The notes beneath the pieces are model-generated. The model was not told where the DNA came from. It ran no database searches and saw only the letters and a program-made list of their open reading frames with translations. Shown piece after piece: positions 42,569 through 51,984 of a stretch of DNA of 64,000 bases. Every line of letters starts with the position of its first letter. Positions within the stretch are counted from its first letter, which is position 1. A program made the translations under genes and the position numbers. The stretch covers positions 124,001 to 188,000 of the forward strand of contig NZ_AROI01000008.1 of the NCBI RefSeq assembly GCF_000410875.1. Direction: 5' to 3'. Origin of the DNA: Halopseudomonas pelagia CL-AP6. GTDB taxonomy: Bacteria > Pseudomonadota > Gammaproteobacteria > Pseudomonadales > Pseudomonadaceae.

Positions 42569-44077
42569 ATGGATACGCTGCAATATCTTGGACAGGGTTT
42601 TAGCGTCGCCCTGAGCCCGAACAATCTGATTACCGCGCTGGCGGGAACCACCATCGGCACCATCGTCGGCCTGCTGCCTGGACTGGGCCCGATCAACGGC
42701 GTAGCGCTGTTGATCCCGGTTGCCTTTGCGCTGGGCCTGCCGCCGGAAACCGCGCTGATTCTGTTAGCCTCGGTTTATCTAGGCTGCGAATACGGCGGAC
42801 GTATCTCCTCGATTCTGCTGAACATTCCCGGTGAAGCCTCTGCAGTAATGACCACGCTGGATGGCTACCCGCTGGCGCGCCAGGGCAAAGGTGGCATTGC
42901 GCTGTCCATCTCGGCTTGGAGTTCCTTTATCGGCGGCATGATTGCGACTGTAGGGGTGGTCGCCTTTGCGCCGCTGCTGGCCGGCTGGGCGGTGTCCTTC
43001 GGGCCGGCCGAGTATTTCATGCTGATGGTCTTTGCGATTGTCTGCCTGGCTGGCATGGCGGGTGACAAACCGGTCAAGACTGCCGTGGCGGTGCTGATCG
43101 GTCTGATGCTCTCGTGCGTGGGTATTGATGCCAACAGCGGCGTCTATCGCTTCACCTTCGGCAGTCTGGGGTTGTCTGACGGTATTCAGTTCGTAGTGCT
43201 GGTGCTGGGGCTGTTCAGTATCAGTGAGATCCTCATGCTGCTTGAGCGCACTCACCATGGCCAGACCGCAGTCAAGGCCAGCGGGCGCATGCTGTTCAAT
43301 TTCAAGGAAGGCGCCTCGGTGTTCGCCACCAACATTCGCAGCGGTCTACTCGGGTTTATCTTCGGGGTCCTGCCCGGCGCTGGCGCTACCTTGGCCAGCG
43401 CGGTCAGCTACATGTCCGAGAAGCGCATTGCCGGCGCCAGCGGCCGCTTTGGCGAAGGTGACCTGCGTGGCCTGGCCGCACCGGAAACCGCCAACAGCGC
43501 CTCGGCCTGCGGTTCCATGGTGCCGATGCTGACGCTGGGTATCCCCGGCTCCGGCACCACGGCAGTGATGCTCGGCGCGCTGACGTTGTACAACATCACC
43601 CCAGGCCCGCTGCTGTTCCAGAACCAGCCCGACATCGTCTGGGGTCTTATAGCCTCGCTGTTTGTCGCCAACGTGATTCTGATCATCATGAATATTCCGA
43701 TGATCAACCTGTTCACTCGTATTCTCTCGGTGCCGAACTGGACTCTGGTGCCGGCGATTGCGATCATCACCTCGATTGGCGTGTATGCGGTGCATGCGAC
43801 CACCTTCGATCTGTTCCTGATGATTGCCATTGGCGTGTTTGGCTACATCCTGCGCAAGTTGGACTTCCCGCTCTCAGCACTGCTGCTGGGCTTTATCCTC
43901 GGCGGCATGATGGAAAGCAACCTGCGCCGCGCACTGTCTATCTCCGACGGCAACCTCGGCATTCTGTGGAATAGCCCGATCACTCTGGGTCTCTGGGTAC
44001 TGGTGGCCTTTATGGTCGCGCTGCCGTTCTGGCGCGCCTATCGTGCACGCCGTGCCGTGCCACTGACCGATGCCTAA
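42569..44077 (+). CDS. tctA: Large TTT membrane subunit TctA
   Basis: A 502-residue inner-membrane transporter with about 11-12 TM segments. Signature motifs are TTIGTIVGLLPGLGPINGVALL near the N-terminus, LASVYLGCEYGGRISSILLN, and the glycine-rich second half FGVLPGAGATLASAVSY and PMLTLGIPGSGTTAVMLGAL. It forms the translocation path for tricarboxylates, powered by ion gradients. It overlaps the next gene by 8 nt. Confidence 0.94.
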   Translation: MDTLQYLGQGFSVALSPNNLITALAGTTIGTIVGLLPGLGPINGVALLIPVAFALGLPPETALILLASVYLGCEYGGRISSILLNIPGEASAVMTTLDGYPLARQGKGGIALSISAWSSFIGGMIATVGVVAFAPLLAGWAVSFGPAEYFMLMVFAIVCLAGMAGDKPVKTAVAVLIGLMLSCVGIDANSGVYRFTFGSLGLSDGIQFVVLVLGLFSISEILMLLERTHHGQTAVKASGRMLFNFKEGASVFATNIRSGLLGFIFGVLPGAGATLASAVSYMSEKRIAGASGRFGEGDLRGLAAPETANSASACGSMVPMLTLGIPGSGTTAVMLGALTLYNITPGPLLFQNQPDIVWGLIASLFVANVILIIMNIPMINLFTRILSVPNWTLVPAIAIITSIGVYAVHATTFDLFLMIAIGVFGYILRKLDFPLSALLLGFILGGMMESNLRRALSISDGNLGILWNSPITLGLWVLVAFMVALPFWRAYRARRAVPLTDA

Positions 44078-45107
44078 GAGAGCATCACGGCTGGCCCAGG
44101 CCAGGCTCTGGTCTACGCCGCTGGTGGGGTTGCTCGGCGGCTGGCTGGCCAGCTGGGCTGACTGGCCGCTGCCCTGGATGGTCGGCTCGTTACTGGCGGT
44201 CATCCTGGTGCGCTGCAGCGGCTGGATGCTGGTGGCGCTGCCAGGCGGGCGTCAGACCGGGCAATGGATTGTCGCCAGCGCCATCGGCTTGCATTTTACC
44301 GCCCCGGTATTCGAACAGATCCTTGGCCATTGGTGGGTTATCGTCCTCGGTGCTTGCGTCACCGTCATGCTCTGTGTGATTGGCATAGCAGTACTCAGGC
44401 GCAGCGGGGTGGATCGCGCTACCGCCTATTTCGCCAGCATGCCCGGTGGCGCCAGCGAAATGGTCGTCCTCGCCATGCGGCACCAGGCCGAGCCGGCCAA
44501 GGTCGCTGCCGCCCACAGCCTGCGACTGTTGATGGTAGTGCTGATCATCCCCGCGCTATTTACCTTTGCCTTGCCCGAAACCCCAGCACCGGGGCCCACC
44601 AGCACCCATTGGGGCTGGCTAGTGCTGTTGATGCCTCTGGGCGCGGGCCTGGCCATGCTCTGGCGCCAACTCGGCCAACCCAATCCATGGATGCTCGGCC
44701 CGCTGACCGTCTGCGCCGTGGCGAGTGTCTGGTTTGATCTGGATATCGCGCTGCCACCTGGCGGCGGTGAGCTAGGGCAGTGGTTGATTGGTTGCGCGCT
44801 GGGTTGTCATTTCGATCGCACATTCTTTCGCAGTGCGCCAGCCTTCATGCTTAGAGTGGTGCTGTTCACCCTGATAGCGATGATAGCCGCGGCGCTGGGC
44901 GCGGAAGTGCTCAGTTGGTTCGCCGAGGTCGATGACATCAGCCTGATGCTGGGCATGATGCCGGGCGGCATTACCGAGTTATGCCTGACCGCCGAAGCGT
45001 TGCAACTGTCAGTCGCCTTGGTAACCGCTTTGCAGGTACTGCGACTGTTTCTGGTGATGTTTCTGGCTGAACCGGCTTATCGCCTATGGAACCGACGGCA
45101 ACCCTGA
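44070..45107 (+). CDS. AbrB-family membrane protein
   Basis: A 345-residue hydrophobic protein with two duplicated AbrB (pfam05145) halves of about 10 TM segments. Repeated motifs are PWMVGSLLAVIL with SMPGGASEMVVLA in the first half, and PWMLGPLTVCAV with MMPGGITELCLTAEAL in the second. E. coli AbrB controls aidB and others are annotated as putative ammonia monooxygenase relatives, but no biochemical role is established. The 8-nt overlap with tctA indicates it is a fifth member of the tct operon. Confidence 0.88.
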   Translation: MPKRASRLAQARLWSTPLVGLLGGWLASWADWPLPWMVGSLLAVILVRCSGWMLVALPGGRQTGQWIVASAIGLHFTAPVFEQILGHWWVIVLGACVTVMLCVIGIAVLRRSGVDRATAYFASMPGGASEMVVLAMRHQAEPAKVAAAHSLRLLMVVLIIPALFTFALPETPAPGPTSTHWGWLVLLMPLGAGLAMLWRQLGQPNPWMLGPLTVCAVASVWFDLDIALPPGGGELGQWLIGCALGCHFDRTFFRSAPAFMLRVVLFTLIAMIAAALGAEVLSWFAEVDDISLMLGMMPGGITELCLTAEALQLSVALVTALQVLRLFLVMFLAEPAYRLWNRRQP

Positions 45108-45144
45108 GAGGCGGCAACCTTGGGCAGGTACTTGAGAAAAGCCT

Positions 45145-45174
45145 TTGCGTTATAGACCGATCGGTCTATATACT
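45145..45174 (+). promoter_or_regulatory. Promoter with TetR/NemR-like palindromic operator
   Basis: A 20-bp perfect palindrome (45151-45170; half-site TATAGACCGA) occupies the spacer between TTGCGT (45145-45150) and TATACT (45169-45174), an 18-bp spacing. TAGACC-N4-GGTCTA is the NemR-type TetR operator arrangement, so a repressor bound here would block polymerase. It lies 42 bp upstream of the alpha/beta hydrolase ATG. No TetR gene is present in the window. Confidence 0.65.
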
Positions 45175-45211
45175 CATTGGCATCGTGTGCAATGCAACTC
45201 AGGTGACCGAC

Positions 45212-46096
45212 ATGCCCTCTTCCAATGGCGACCAACACCAACGCTTAACCCTGAACGCCGCAGATGGCTATCCGCTCGGCGCTACCTTGTTTGCTGCTAG
45301 CCAGCCCGTCGGCCAGATCCTGGTAGGTAGCGCCACAGGCGTGCCGCGCGGGTTTTACCGACGCTTCGCCGAGTACGCCACTGCGCGCGGATACACCACT
45401 CTGACGCTGGATTATCGCGGCGTCGGCGAATCCCGTCCGGCGACACTGAAAGGCTTCGAGATGGATTATCTGGACTGGGCCAGGCTGGATTTGGCAGCGG
45501 CGCTGGATCATCTGCACCAACCGGAGCTGCCGACCTTTATGGTCGGTCACTCATTCGGCGGCCACGCCTTCGGCCTGATGCCCAATCATCAGCACGTCAG
45601 CGGACTATATACCTTCGGCACCGGTGCCGGCTGGCATGGTTGGATGCCGGTTGCCGAGCGACTGAAAGTGCTGACCATGTGGCGGGTGGTTGCGCCGTTA
45701 CTGACCCGCAGCAAGGGCTATCTGGCCTGGAGCAAATTGGGCATGGGTGAAGACCTGCCGCTGGGCGTGTACCGCCAATGGAAGCGCTGGTGCCGCTACC
45801 CCCGGTATTTCTTCGAGGACCCGGCCATGCCGGGATTGGAAGAGCAGTTCGCACAGATCACTACGCCGATTATTGCGCTGAATGCGACTGACGACCTCTG
45901 GGCATCGCCGGCCTCGCGGGATGCTTTTATGTCGGCCTATCGCCAGGCCGATTACCAGGGCTTGACCTTGATACCCGCCGAGGCCGGGCTTCCGCCCATC
46001 GGTCATATGGGCTACTTTCGCCCCAGCGCACAGCCGCTTTGGCAGGACGCGCTGAACTGGTTCGACCAGCTGCGTCAGTCCCGTCAGGCGGCATAA
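45212..46096 (+). CDS. Alpha/beta-hydrolase fold protein
   Basis: The start at 45212 is chosen since it follows the operator-bearing promoter; the longer in-frame ATG lies upstream of that promoter. The 294-residue protein has the hydrolase fold with nucleophile elbow VGHSFGGHAFG (Ser at about residue 111), a possible catalytic Asp in TDDLWASPAS, and a final His in PIGHMGYFRP. It is cytoplasmic with no signal peptide. Substrate unknown; a TetR/NemR-type operator suggests induction by a reactive electrophile or similar small molecule. Confidence 0.85.
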   Translation: MPSSNGDQHQRLTLNAADGYPLGATLFAASQPVGQILVGSATGVPRGFYRRFAEYATARGYTTLTLDYRGVGESRPATLKGFEMDYLDWARLDLAAALDHLHQPELPTFMVGHSFGGHAFGLMPNHQHVSGLYTFGTGAGWHGWMPVAERLKVLTMWRVVAPLLTRSKGYLAWSKLGMGEDLPLGVYRQWKRWCRYPRYFFEDPAMPGLEEQFAQITTPIIALNATDDLWASPASRDAFMSAYRQADYQGLTLIPAEAGLPPIGHMGYFRPSAQPLWQDALNWFDQLRQSRQAA

Positions 46097-46141
46097 TTTA
46101 ACGCATAATCCGCGATCAAACCGGCGCGCTTTAGGCCCGCT

Positions 46142-46819
46142 TCACCGCAACAATGTGAGCAGTGCCTTGGCCGCCTCTTCCGAGGAGCCCGGGTTCTGCC
46201 CGGTAACCAGCTTGCCGTCTACCCGCACGTAAGACGCCCAGTCATCCCCCTTGCTGTACAGCCCGCCCTTGTCCTTCAGGCTGTCTTCCAGCAGGAAGGG
46301 CACCACATCGGTCAGGCCAACCGCATCTTCCTCGGAATTAGTGAAACCGGTGACCTGGCGGTCTTTGACTAATGGCTCGCCGTCGGTACCGCGGGCATTG
46401 AGCAACACCGCCGGAGCGTGGCAGACCGCGCCGACCGGCTTGTCGGCCAGTACAAAGGCTTCGATCAGCGCGATGGAATGGCTGTCATGGGCCAGATCCC
46501 ACAGCGGGCCATGGCCGCCGGGATAGAACACGGCGTCAAAAAAGGTTGCCGAAACGTCCGCCAGCGGCAGGGTTGAGGCCAACTGCTTTTGCGCCAGATC
46601 GTCTGTCTTGAAGCGTTTGGTCGCCTCTGTCTGCGCGTCCGGCTCATCGCTCTTCGGGTCCAACGGCGGCTGACCGCCTTTGGGCGAGGCCAGCACGACC
46701 TGCGCTCCAGCATCCTTGAGAGCGTAATAAGGTGCGGCGAACTCTTCCAGCCAAAAGCCGGTTTTGTTGCCGGTATCGCCCAGTTCATCATGGGAGGTGA
46801 GTACCATCAGAATCTTCAT
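46142..46819 (-). CDS. DJ-1/PfpI family protein
   Basis: A 225-residue class I glutamine amidotransferase-like protein starting [17 protein letters not shown]. The nucleophile elbow is [11 protein letters not shown] (Cys near residue 133, with following His), and [12 protein letters not shown] is the glycine-rich loop that positions the Glu. Members in this subgroup act as glyoxalase III/deglycase-type proteins or chaperones against reactive aldehydes. It is convergent with the hydrolase gene (45 bp) and divergent from pxpA. No partner protein is evident. Confidence 0.85.
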   Translation of the reverse strand: MKILMVLTSHDELGDTGNKTGFWLEEFAAPYYALKDAGAQVVLASPKGGQPPLDPKSDEPDAQTEATKRFKTDDLAQKQLASTLPLADVSATFFDAVFYPGGHGPLWDLAHDSHSIALIEAFVLADKPVGAVCHAPAVLLNARGTDGEPLVKDRQVTGFTNSEEDAVGLTDVVPFLLEDSLKDKGGLYSKGDDWASYVRVDGKLVTGQNPGSSEEAAKALLTLLR

Positions 46820-46902
46820 TGTGTACCTCGTATGTTACTGCGGCATGTGGCCGTTGGACTGGAACTGCGTTAGTTTGTTCAGCATCAGCGAGGAGCGGAT
46901 GT

Positions 46903-47661
46903 GTGAAAAGATTACTGCTTAACTGCGACATGGGCGAAAGCTTCAGCGCCTGGACCATGGGCCTGGATGATCAGGTCATGCCGCATATTGACTACGCCAA
47001 TATTGCCTGCGGCTTCCATGCCTCGGACCCCGGTGTAATGCGCCAGACCGTAGGCCTGGCGCTGGCACATGGCGTGCGTATCGGCGCGCATCCGGCCTAC
47101 CCGGATCTAGCCGGCTTTGGTCGCCGCTCCATGCAGTGTAGTGCACAGGAAGTGACTGATCTGTTGCATTACCAGGTCGGCGCCCTGGACGGCATCTGTC
47201 GCGCCCAGGGCGGGCAGGTGAGTTACGTCAAACCGCATGGCGCGCTGTACAACGACATGATGCTAAGCCCCGAGCTGCTGCGCACCGTTATGCAGGCGAT
47301 CGCCACCTATAACCCAGCACTGCCGCTGATGCTACTGGCCCGGCGCGACAACCAGCCAAGCCTTGATCTGGCCGCCGAATACGGCATTGAACTGCTGTTC
47401 GAAGCCTTCGCCGACCGTGCCTATGACCGCAATGGCTACCTGCTGCCGCGCTCACAGCCCGGCGCCGTATTGCATGATTGCGAGCAGGTAGTGCAACAGG
47501 CGTTGAAGCTCGCCAACGGACAACCGCTTACCGCCGATGATGGCAGCCAGTTGCAACTGGCTGCCGATACCCTGTGCGTACACGGCGACAATCCGGCGGC
47601 GGTAGAGGCGGTCAAGCGCATCCGGGCCGCGCTCGGTCGGGCCACGCCTGGCCAGACATGA
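46903..47661 (+). CDS. pxpA: 5-oxoprolinase subunit PxpA (LamB/YcsF)
   Basis: The GTG at 46903 is preceded by AGGAG 7 bp upstream and gives [20 protein letters not shown]; the upstream in-frame ATG is in the promoter. The 252-residue LamB/YcsF protein has [19 protein letters not shown] and [13 protein letters not shown]. With PxpB/PxpC it performs ATP-dependent opening of pyroglutamate to glutamate. It overlaps pxpB by 4 nt (ATGA). Confidence 0.92.
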   Translation: MKRLLLNCDMGESFSAWTMGLDDQVMPHIDYANIACGFHASDPGVMRQTVGLALAHGVRIGAHPAYPDLAGFGRRSMQCSAQEVTDLLHYQVGALDGICRAQGGQVSYVKPHGALYNDMMLSPELLRTVMQAIATYNPALPLMLLARRDNQPSLDLAAEYGIELLFEAFADRAYDRNGYLLPRSQPGAVLHDCEQVVQQALKLANGQPLTADDGSQLQLAADTLCVHGDNPAAVEAVKRIRAALGRATPGQT

Positions 47662-48365
47662 AACTACGGATTGAGATCGCCGCCCTGGACGTGCTCACCC
47701 TGCGTCTGTTCGATCATATCGACGAAGCCAACATGCCCTGGCTGATCGCCGCCGGACAACGATTACGCACGCTTTTCGGCACCGATCTGATCGATCTGGT
47801 GCCGTCCTATACCACGCTAATGCTCCATTATGATGGCCAGCAACTCAGTGAAGCCGAAGCGCGGCGGCGTGTGCATGCCGCGCTGGATGGATTACAGCCC
47901 GCTAACGCCGAGGCCCACGGCCAACTACACCAGATTCCGGTCTGGTATGACATCAGCGTCGGGCCAGACCTCCCGCGTTTGGCCCAGCTCAGCGGCTTGT
48001 CCATCCGGCAGGTCATAGAGCGTCACTGCGTCCGCGATTACAGCGTATTTGCGCTGGGCTTTGTGCCCGGCTTTGCCTATATGGGCCTGGTCGAACCCGA
48101 ATTGACCGCCCCGCGTCTGAGCACCCCACGAAAGAAGGTGCCCGCTGGCAGCGTCGGCATTGCCGAACGCCAGACGGCGGTGTATCCACTGGTATCGCCG
48201 GGTGGTTGGAATCTATTGGGCCGAACCGCCACCCGTCTGTTCGACCCGCAGCGCGAAGGCTATAGCCTGCTCACACCCAGTGATCGCGTGCGGTTTGTTG
48301 CCATCGACCGTGATGCTTTCGTAGATCTAGGCGGCGATATCACGCCGATGGCCGTTGAGCAATGA
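47658..48365 (+). CDS. pxpB: 5-oxoprolinase subunit PxpB (carboxyltransferase-like, DUF213/KipI)
   Basis: A 235-residue KipI/allophanate-hydrolase-subunit-1 family protein. It starts at the ATG in the pxpA stop (ATGA) and has the family motifs [35 protein letters not shown] and [16 protein letters not shown]. It overlaps pxpC by 4 nt. It supplies the ATP-binding part of 5-oxoprolinase. Confidence 0.91.
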   Translation: MKLRIEIAALDVLTLRLFDHIDEANMPWLIAAGQRLRTLFGTDLIDLVPSYTTLMLHYDGQQLSEAEARRRVHAALDGLQPANAEAHGQLHQIPVWYDISVGPDLPRLAQLSGLSIRQVIERHCVRDYSVFALGFVPGFAYMGLVEPELTAPRLSTPRKKVPAGSVGIAERQTAVYPLVSPGGWNLLGRTATRLFDPQREGYSLLTPSDRVRFVAIDRDAFVDLGGDITPMAVEQ

Positions 48366-49306
48366 GCGGGCTGACCGTCGAGAAAACCCTGGGTCTGGCG
48401 CAACTGCAGGACCGTGGCCGCTTTGGTGTCCGGCATCTGGGTGTAACCCAGGGCGGGGCTCTGGATTGGATCGCCGCTAGCTGGGCCAATCAGCTGCTGG
48501 GTAATAGCCCTGACTGCGCACTGATCGAACTGCCGTTTGGCGGCGTCACTCTGCGCTGCCAGCAACACACTACCCTGGCACTGACCGGTGCAGATCTGCA
48601 GGCAACGCTGGATACGCAGCCGCTACCTGCCTGGCAGAGCTTTAGGGTAGCCCCCGGACAAACTCTGACCCTAGGCCCACCCCGCAGCGGTATGCGCGGT
48701 TACCTGGCTGCGCCCGGCGGATTCGACGCGCCGCGGGTGCTGAACTCGCGCAGCGAAGTGCGCCGCGAACAACTGGGTGGGCTGCATGGGGATGGTAGCC
48801 CGCTAGGCCCAGGCGATCTACTGGCATTCGGTAGCGCCAAACCCGCCCCCGCAGCAGTCCCACAGCAACATATTCCGGACTATCTAGCAGCGGTTTGCCT
48901 AGAACTGATACTCGGCGCCCAGATTGCGTTGTTTAGCGGTCAGAGCCTGTTTGCTCTGTTCAACCAGCCCTGGCAGGTGGATCAGCGAACCGACCGCATG
49001 GGGTTGCGCTTGCTCGGTCCGGCGCTGCGCTATCAAGGACCACCGATCATCTCCGAAGGCATCCCGCTGGGTACGGTTCAAGTGCCTGCCGACGGTCAAC
49101 CGATCATTCTGCTCAACGACCGCCAGACCATCGGCGGCTATCCGCGCCTCGGCGCATTGAGCCCGGCCAGTGTCGCGCGGCTGGCCCAGTGCGCTCCGGG
49201 CCAGCAACTGATGTTGAAACCCACAACCTTGGCCAAGGCCCGCACCCAGCAGCTAGCGCTACAAAGTGCGATCTGCACCACCTTGCTGGTGCAGTCAGCG
49301 TATTGA
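48362..49306 (+). CDS. pxpC: 5-oxoprolinase subunit PxpC (KipA/allophanate subunit 2)
   Basis: A 314-residue KipA/AHS2 protein: TVEKTLGLAQLQDRGRFGVR at the N-terminus (phosphate-type motif), FGGVTLRCQQHTTLALTGAD, RGYLAAPGGFD, and the C-terminal ILLNDRQTIGGYPRLGALSP. It completes pxpABC, which recovers pyroglutamate as glutamate. A hairpin (GCCATCG/CGATGGC, 49313-49331) follows, without a T-run. Confidence 0.9.
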   Translation: MSGLTVEKTLGLAQLQDRGRFGVRHLGVTQGGALDWIAASWANQLLGNSPDCALIELPFGGVTLRCQQHTTLALTGADLQATLDTQPLPAWQSFRVAPGQTLTLGPPRSGMRGYLAAPGGFDAPRVLNSRSEVRREQLGGLHGDGSPLGPGDLLAFGSAKPAPAAVPQQHIPDYLAAVCLELILGAQIALFSGQSLFALFNQPWQVDQRTDRMGLRLLGPALRYQGPPIISEGIPLGTVQVPADGQPIILLNDRQTIGGYPRLGALSPASVARLAQCAPGQQLMLKPTTLAKARTQQLALQSAICTTLLVQSAY

Positions 49307-49312
49307 TGCTCC

Positions 49313-49331
49313 GCCATCGTGCACCGATGGC
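49313..49331 (+). other. Hairpin after pxpC
   Basis: GCCATCG and CGATGGC form a 7-bp stem around a 5-nt loop. There is no U-run, so it may be an mRNA 3' end stabiliser rather than a terminator. Confidence 0.4.
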
Positions 49332-49495
49332 CATCTCCCAGGGTCTTTATCCGCCACCAGACAGCCGAAAAGGTCGCGAATAAACCCGCTTTGCAGATTT
49401 CCTGAACAAATGGCCAGCTTTTTGCTGTGAATAGACAGGCGCGCTCGACAGCGGAAGCGAGCGGCTCTCAACTACCTATTTCAGGAGAAGTATCC

Positions 49496-50563
49496 ATGAG
49501 CTTTAAACGCAGTCTGGCACTGGCGGCAACCCTAATCCTGTCGGCCGAGGCCATGGCAGATGATCCTCTGAAAGTCGGCTTTGTCTATGTTGGCCCCATT
49601 GGCGATCACGGCTGGAGCTATCAGCACGACCAGGGCCGTCTGGCCATGGAGGAGCACTTTGGTGACAAGGTGCAGACCACCTATGTGGAAAATGTCAACG
49701 AAGGCGCCGATGCCGAGCGCACCATTCGCCGCCTGGCCCAGGCCGGCAATGATGTGATCTTCACCACCTCTTTCGGTTTTATGAATCCCACAGCACGGGT
49801 CGCGGCTGACTATCCAGACAAGACGTTCCTGCATGCCACCGGCTACAAGCAATCCGAGAATCTGGGCACCTATCTGTCCGTTACTTACGAAGGTCGTTAT
49901 GTGACCGGCGCGGCGGCCGGCATGGTCACCGAATCCAACACCATTGGCTATATCGCCTCTTTCCCTATTCCAGAGGTGATCCGCGACATCAACGCGGTCT
50001 ATCTCGGCGCACGCTCGGTCAATCCCGAGGCCGAAATCAAGGTCATCTGGGTCAACACCTGGTTCGATCCGGCCAAGGAAGCCGATGCTGCCAACACGCT
50101 GATGGACCAGGGCGCGGACGTTATCGTGCAGCACACCGACAGCCCGGCACCGCTGCTGGCAGCAGAGAAACGCGGCCACTGGGGCGTGGGACAGGCATCG
50201 GATATGAGCCACTTCGGTCCCAAGGCGCACCTGTTATCCGTAGTTAATGACTGGGCTCCCTACTATATCGATACCGTGGACAAAGTCATGACCGGCACCT
50301 GGGAGTCAGGTGATTACTGGGGCGGCATCCATGACGACGTGATCAAGATCGTCGCCGTCAACGAGAGCCTGAGTGACGAGCAGCGCAGTAAGATCGAGCA
50401 ACTGACTGCCGCGATCGGCAGCGGTGAACTGCATCCGTTCGCTGGCCCGCTGAAAAATCAGGCCGGTGAGCTCAAGGTGCCGGAAGGCACGACTATGACC
50501 CGCGAAGAACTCGCTGGCATGAACTGGTACGTGGAGGGTATAGACGCAACCATCCCCCAATAA
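49496..50563 (+). CDS. BMP-family (Med/PnrA-type) ABC substrate-binding protein
   Basis: The start at 49496 (SD AGGAGA, 7 bp) gives a signal peptide MSFKRSLALAATLILSAEAMA and a 355-residue periplasmic basic-membrane-protein family domain: KVGFVYVGPIGDHGWSYQHD, FATSFGFM-like FTTSFGFMNPT, and VNDWAPYYIDTVDKVMTG. In this family members bind nucleosides or purine-like ligands. No ATPase/permease of the nupABC type is adjacent, so it is an orphan here, next to purine catabolic genes. It ends at a strong terminator. Confidence 0.88.
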   Translation: MSFKRSLALAATLILSAEAMADDPLKVGFVYVGPIGDHGWSYQHDQGRLAMEEHFGDKVQTTYVENVNEGADAERTIRRLAQAGNDVIFTTSFGFMNPTARVAADYPDKTFLHATGYKQSENLGTYLSVTYEGRYVTGAAAGMVTESNTIGYIASFPIPEVIRDINAVYLGARSVNPEAEIKVIWVNTWFDPAKEADAANTLMDQGADVIVQHTDSPAPLLAAEKRGHWGVGQASDMSHFGPKAHLLSVVNDWAPYYIDTVDKVMTGTWESGDYWGGIHDDVIKIVAVNESLSDEQRSKIEQLTAAIGSGELHPFAGPLKNQAGELKVPEGTTMTREELAGMNWYVEGIDATIPQ

Positions 50564-50580
50564 GCACCTGTGTTGGCAAC

Positions 50581-50608
50581 AGGCCCGGACTTGTCCGGGC
50601 CTTTTTTT
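50581..50608 (+). terminator. Intrinsic terminator after the BMP gene
   Basis: AGGCCCGGA pairs with TCCGGGCCT around CTTG, followed by seven T residues. This ends the BMP gene and lies between it and the convergent amidohydrolase gene. Confidence 0.92.
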
Positions 50609-50625
50609 GCCTGTGCCTCAGCGGG

Positions 50626-51984
50626 TCAGGTGCGCAGCAATTGCTGTACCGCTTCCTGCACGCGGGCCGTCAACTCTGCTTCGTCCAGCCCCTGAATATC
50701 GCCACCGCTGATCGCCGGTCTGCCCTGAATGAAGCTGTGCTTGATCAACACCGGTTCACCGCACATCAATGGCGCCAGCAACGGGGTATGCACCCCGGCC
50801 AAGCGAGGCTGATGAATATCATAGAGCACCAGGTCAGCGGCCATGCCGACCTTCAGCTCACCCACCTCACCCAGCCCCAGAAGTTGAGCGCCGTTACGGC
50901 TACCCCAGGTCAGCACCTGTTCCAATGTGGTCGCGGATGGACCGTGCAGCGCGCGGTGCAGCAGCCAGGCCATGTTCAGTTCCTGCAACATGGATCCGGA
51001 TTCGGCAGAGGCGGAGCCGTCGACGCCCATGGTAATGCTCACACCGGCCTGCTGCATGGCGATCACCGGCGCCACGCCACTGCCCAAACGGCAGTTGGAA
51101 GTAGGGCAATGGGAGATACGCGTACCCGAAGCCGCTAGGCGTTCGATGGCATGCGCATCGCTGTGCACCAGATGCGCGAACCAGACCTCCTCGCCAAGCC
51201 AATCACAATCTTCGGCGTGATCGATTGCGCTTTTGCCATACTTAGCCTGCGCCTGCTGCTCGTCAAACCCGACTTCCAGCAGATGCGAATGCATGCCCAG
51301 GCCCATTTCCCGAGCGTAGGCAGCCTGCACCCGCAGCCCATCCGGCGAGCTGGAATGGATCAGACTGGTGGGCGCGACCACTAGTTTGCGCATGGCATCC
51401 CCACCGTCCTGGTGATAGCGCACCCGCGTCTGCTCCAGACGCTGCAGCACCTGATCCAGCGTTTCCGGCCGAATGCCGTTGTCGATCATGCCCTGGTGGC
51501 TGCCCTGCTCGGTGGCAGTGCCGCGACACAACACCAGACGCATGCCCAGTTCGTCTGCCGCCTGCCATACCGCGTCTTCCAGCTCCGGGCTGGTAGTGTC
51601 GTGGTACAGGTAATGGTGATCCGCACAGGTGGTGGCGCCCGAGCGCAACAGCTCATACAGTCCCAGGCGCGCGGCGTGATACATCAGCTGCGGCGTGACC
51701 TTTGGCCAGAACCGGTAGGGCACCGAACTGAGCCAGTCACCCAGCCCTTGGTTCAGCGCTGCCGGCACACCCTTCATGACGGATTGGGCGAGGTGATGAT
51801 GGGTATTGACCAGTCCCGGCCAAACCACACAGCCGCGGGCGTCGATCTGTGTTTCGGCACCATCGATAGCCGGGCGCAGGTCACGGCCCATCTCGGTGAT
51901 CCGTCCATCACGGATACGAATATCGGTTACATCGGGCTGGCTGGGGGAAAATACGGCTTCGGCATGTTTGATCAGATAAGCCAC
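50626..51984 (-). CDS. 8-oxoguanine deaminase-like amidohydrolase
   Basis: The start is taken as GTG at 51984 with GGAG 8 bp upstream (an upstream ATG is poorly placed). The 452-residue product is an amidohydrolase of the AtzA/8-oxoguanine deaminase group. It has the metal-site GLVNTHHHLAQSV, SHLLEVG, HLVHSDAHAIERL, and MGVDGSASAESGS (catalytic Asp and Asn/Ser). It matches P. aeruginosa PA0142-type 8-oxoguanine deaminase and would convert 8-oxoguanine to urate, or act on related purines. It faces away from the oxygenase gene. Confidence 0.83.
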   Translation of the reverse strand: MAYLIKHAEAVFSPSQPDVTDIRIRDGRITEMGRDLRPAIDGAETQIDARGCVVWPGLVNTHHHLAQSVMKGVPAALNQGLGDWLSSVPYRFWPKVTPQLMYHAARLGLYELLRSGATTCADHHYLYHDTTSPELEDAVWQAADELGMRLVLCRGTATEQGSHQGMIDNGIRPETLDQVLQRLEQTRVRYHQDGGDAMRKLVVAPTSLIHSSSPDGLRVQAAYAREMGLGMHSHLLEVGFDEQQAQAKYGKSAIDHAEDCDWLGEEVWFAHLVHSDAHAIERLAASGTRISHCPTSNCRLGSGVAPVIAMQQAGVSITMGVDGSASAESGSMLQELNMAWLLHRALHGPSATTLEQVLTWGSRNGAQLLGLGEVGELKVGMAADLVLYDIHQPRLAGVHTPLLAPLMCGEPVLIKHSFIQGRPAISGGDIQGLDEAELTARVQEAVQQLLRT

